Source: an uncultured Acetatifactor sp. (GTDB lineage: Bacteria > Bacillota > Clostridia > Lachnospirales > Lachnospiraceae). From it: a stretch of DNA of 6,854 nucleotides. The notes beneath the pieces were generated by a model, which made no database searches, had not been told where the DNA came from, and saw only the letters and a program-made list of their open reading frames with translations. Location of the stretch: contig CAQUWW010000154.1 in the NCBI GenBank assembly GCA_948896875.1, positions 1 to 6,854 on the forward strand, written 5' to 3'. The position numbers were made by a program, and so were the translations under genes. Below are positions 6,064 through 6,854 of this stretch, one piece after another; positions within the stretch are counted from its first letter, which is position 1, and every line of letters begins with the position of its first letter.

Positions 6064-6144
6064 ATGTATTCGATTAAAAACAGTGTTCTTTTTATTCTGA
6101 TTATGGTCGTGCAGCAGATTTTTCACATTACGGTCACAGCCTGA
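6064..6144 (+). CDS. Small hydrophobic ORF, possible leader peptide
   Basis: This is a 26-codon ORF with AGGAG at 6052-6056, 7 nt before its ATG, about 27 nt after the predicted transcript start. The N-terminus MYSIKN is polar and basic, and residues 8-16 are strongly hydrophobic (LFILIMVVQ region). A short polar end, ITVTA, follows, so the peptide could be one short membrane segment or a secretion-like signal. The TGA stop (6142-6144) lies inside the 5' arm of the P1 helix of the downstream RNA fold, so a terminating or stalled ribosome would open that helix. This is the layout of ribosome-mediated attenuators known upstream of some antibiotic-responsive ABC transporter genes. It may instead be the worn-down start of a lost gene. 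I recognise no homologue. Confidence 0.4.
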   Translation: MYSIKNSVLFILIMVVQQIFHITVTA

Positions 6145-6215
6145 TAACAGTTGCAAACAACTGAACCGGCATGGCCGTAAGACGGAAAGTCTTATTTGGC
6201 TATGCGGTGATCAGG
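6140..6215 (+). ncRNA. Three-way-junction leader RNA, candidate riboswitch or attenuator domain
   Basis: Three helices fit together. P1 is CCTGAT (6140-6145) with ATCAGG (6210-6215). P2 is CAGTTG (6148-6153) with CAACTG (6158-6163) and a CAAA loop. P3 is a long hairpin, GCATGGCC (6169-6176) with GGCTATGC (6198-6205), then GTAAGAC (6177-6183) with GTCTTAT (6189-6195), capped by GGAAA and carrying a TT bulge. ACC/GGT (6165-6167, 6206-6208) extends its base past a bulged G. It lies directly before an intrinsic terminator whose 5' arm can pair with the 3' arm of P3. I could not match it to a riboswitch class I know (purine, c-di-GMP I/II, TPP, cobalamin, ZTP, fluoride and guanidine signatures are absent). 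Confidence 0.55.
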
Positions 6216-6222
6216 ATCAAAC

Positions 6223-6275
6223 AGGAACCGCATGCTATATGCACAATGGTGTATGTAACAGGCGGTTCCTTTTTT
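6223..6275 (+). terminator. Intrinsic terminator with alternative antiterminator
   Basis: AGGAACCGC (6223-6231) pairs perfectly with GCGGTTCCT (6262-6270) and runs into six T (6270-6275). The interior holds a second stem, ATATGCAC (6237-6244) with GTGTATGT (6249-6256), with G-U pairs. Competing with it, ATGCGGT (6202-6208) in P3 is fully complementary to ACCGCAT (6227-6233), so an antiterminator can form only if P3 opens. It lies about 150 nt upstream of the exporter ATPase start, so it should decide whether that gene is transcribed. Confidence 0.8.
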
Positions 6276-6340
6276 GTTTCATAGGATATACCTTGTCGCT
6301 GCGAAGTGATAGAGAATATGCTTTTCCTGTGAAACAAAAA
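6271..6340 (+). repeat. 15 bp inverted repeat beginning in the terminator T-tract
   Basis: Positions 6271-6285 (TTTTTGTTTCATAGG) are complementary to 6326-6340 (CCTGTGAAACAAAAA) over 15 positions, one of them a G-T pair, around a 40-nt loop. In read-through RNA the terminator U-tract would be buried in this helix. It may be a further leader domain or a remnant of a small inverted-repeat element. No target-site duplication was recognised. Confidence 0.6.
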
Positions 6341-6345
6341 CCTTA

Positions 6346-6399
6346 TGCGCACGGATGCACGTGGAAACATCCGGGGCAGCAAAGTTACAGGCCTGCGCA
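6346..6399 (+). other. Second folded domain just before the exporter ribosome binding site
   Basis: TGCGCA (6346-6351) and TGCGCA (6394-6399) can pair over 6 bp and enclose CGGATG (6352-6357) with CATCCG (6368-6373), 10-nt loop, and a purine-rich GCAAAG segment (6379-6384). It ends 8 nt before the AGGAGG at 6408-6413, so it could influence translation initiation. The GCAAAG...GGCCT stretch faintly recalls the c-di-GMP-I core, but the GGCAAACC block and GNRA-capped P2 are missing. Confidence 0.35.
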
Positions 6400-6421
6400 A
6401 ATTGGAGAGGAGGAGAAAAGG

Positions 6422-6854
6422 TTGGAAGCGATCAGAGTGGAAGGGTTATCAAAGACCTTTCAGGTGAAACGAAAGGAAAAGGGGATGAGAGGAAGCCTTA
6501 AGGCTGTTTTCCATCCTCATATGGAGAAAATCAGGGCGGTGGACGATGTCACGTTTTCCGTTCAGGAGGGAGAAATCCTTGCCTTCATCGGGCCTAACGG
6601 GGCGGGGAAGAGCACCACGATCAAAATGATGACGGGAATTCTCTATCCGGACGGCGGGAAGGTGGAGGTGCTCGGGATTGATCCGGTAAAAAAGAGAAGA
6701 CGGCTCGCCTATGAGATCGGAACCGTGTTCGGGCAGAAGGAACAGCTCTGGACTCACCTGACACCCTATGATAATCTCAAGTTTTTCGGTGCGATCTATG
6801 ATATCCCGGATGATGAGGGAGAAAAACGGATCAGGGAGATTGCGGAGCTTTTCG
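6422..6854 (+). CDS. ABC-2 type exporter ATP-binding protein, 5' part (runs off the window end)
   Basis: The first 144 residues of an ABC transporter ATPase are present. The N-terminal part includes ALKAVF-like spacing typical of the COG4586 subgroup: strand IRVEGLSKTF (4-13), a basic insert (16-38), then AVDDVTFSV (39-47). Walker A is GPNGAGKST at 57-65 (Lys63), and the Q-loop is in FGQKEQLW (103-110, Gln105). The signature motif, Walker B and H-loop lie beyond the window. COG4586 ATPases pair with ABC-2 membrane proteins in export; the substrate is unknown. The start is TTG at 6422-6424, with AGGAGG (6408-6413) 8 nt upstream; no in-frame ATG precedes it, and the first ATG within (Met22) would cut into the domain. 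Transcription likely comes from 6002-6030 through the terminator at 6223-6275. Confidence 0.93.
   Translation, partial: MEAIRVEGLSKTFQVKRKEKGMRGSLKAVFHPHMEKIRAVDDVTFSVQEGEILAFIGPNGAGKSTTIKMMTGILYPDGGKVEVLGIDPVKKRRRLAYEIGTVFGQKEQLWTHLTPYDNLKFFGAIYDIPDDEGEKRIREIAELF

Noticed and set aside
6202..6275. T-box riboswitch, because AAACAGG-AACCGC resembles the T-box antiterminator sequence
   Set aside because: The conserved GGTGG bulge that binds the tRNA acceptor end is missing, no Stem I with a specifier loop is visible, and the downstream gene is an exporter ATPase.
6344..6421. c-di-GMP-I (GEMM) riboswitch, suggested by GCAAAG followed by GGCCT
   Set aside because: The GGCAAACC block, the GNRA-capped P2 and the P3 receptor are not found; the similarity is too short.

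Overview
The window reads as chromosome of a Gram-positive, low-to-mid GC Clostridia, most likely Lachnospiraceae. The basis is family knowledge: a lipoprotein-type CUT1 sugar-binding protein followed by a YesL (DUF624) gene, a YesN-type AraC response regulator, and an Rpn-family nuclease of the kind seen in many copies in Lachnospiraceae. Strong AGGAGG ribosome binding sites agree with this. No species can be named from the sequence alone.

Layout, left to right. (1) 66-2641, plus strand: a 611-residue solute-binding lipoprotein and a 214-residue YesL membrane protein, separated by a strong stem-loop without a U-tract. The permeases are not in the window. (2) 2632-2660: a compact stem-loop between two converging genes. 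(3) 2659-4268, minus strand: an Rpn-family PD-(D/E)XK nuclease/transposase gene, then 32 bp later a small alkyltransferase-like (ATL) gene whose catalytic Cys is Ala. The rpn gene has a near-consensus promoter about 170 nt upstream of its start and a leader with four hairpins. (4) 4347-5936, minus strand: a YesN-type response regulator with no partner kinase in view; its promoter places the transcription start on the A of the ATG. (5) 5937-6421: a 485 bp intergenic region that is unusually rich in structure. It holds a plus-strand promoter, a 26-codon small ORF with a good SD, a three-way-junction RNA fold, a mutually exclusive antiterminator and intrinsic terminator, and two more inverted-repeat domains. 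(6) 6422 to the end: the start of an ABC-2 type exporter ATPase (COG4586-like) with a TTG start.

How the parts may work together (inference): the binding protein and YesL belong to a carbohydrate uptake system of the kind often controlled by YesM/YesN two-component pairs, so the response regulator may control it, although an inverted rpn-atl unit lies between them. The exporter ATPase gene appears to be controlled by conditional transcription termination, either as a riboswitch or by ribosome-mediated attenuation through the small ORF. That leader RNA is the most interesting element here; I could not match it to a riboswitch class I know. The second most interesting is a possible intragenic start inside rpn, which would make a 99-residue C-terminal protein like the intragenic antitoxins described for other Rpn genes.
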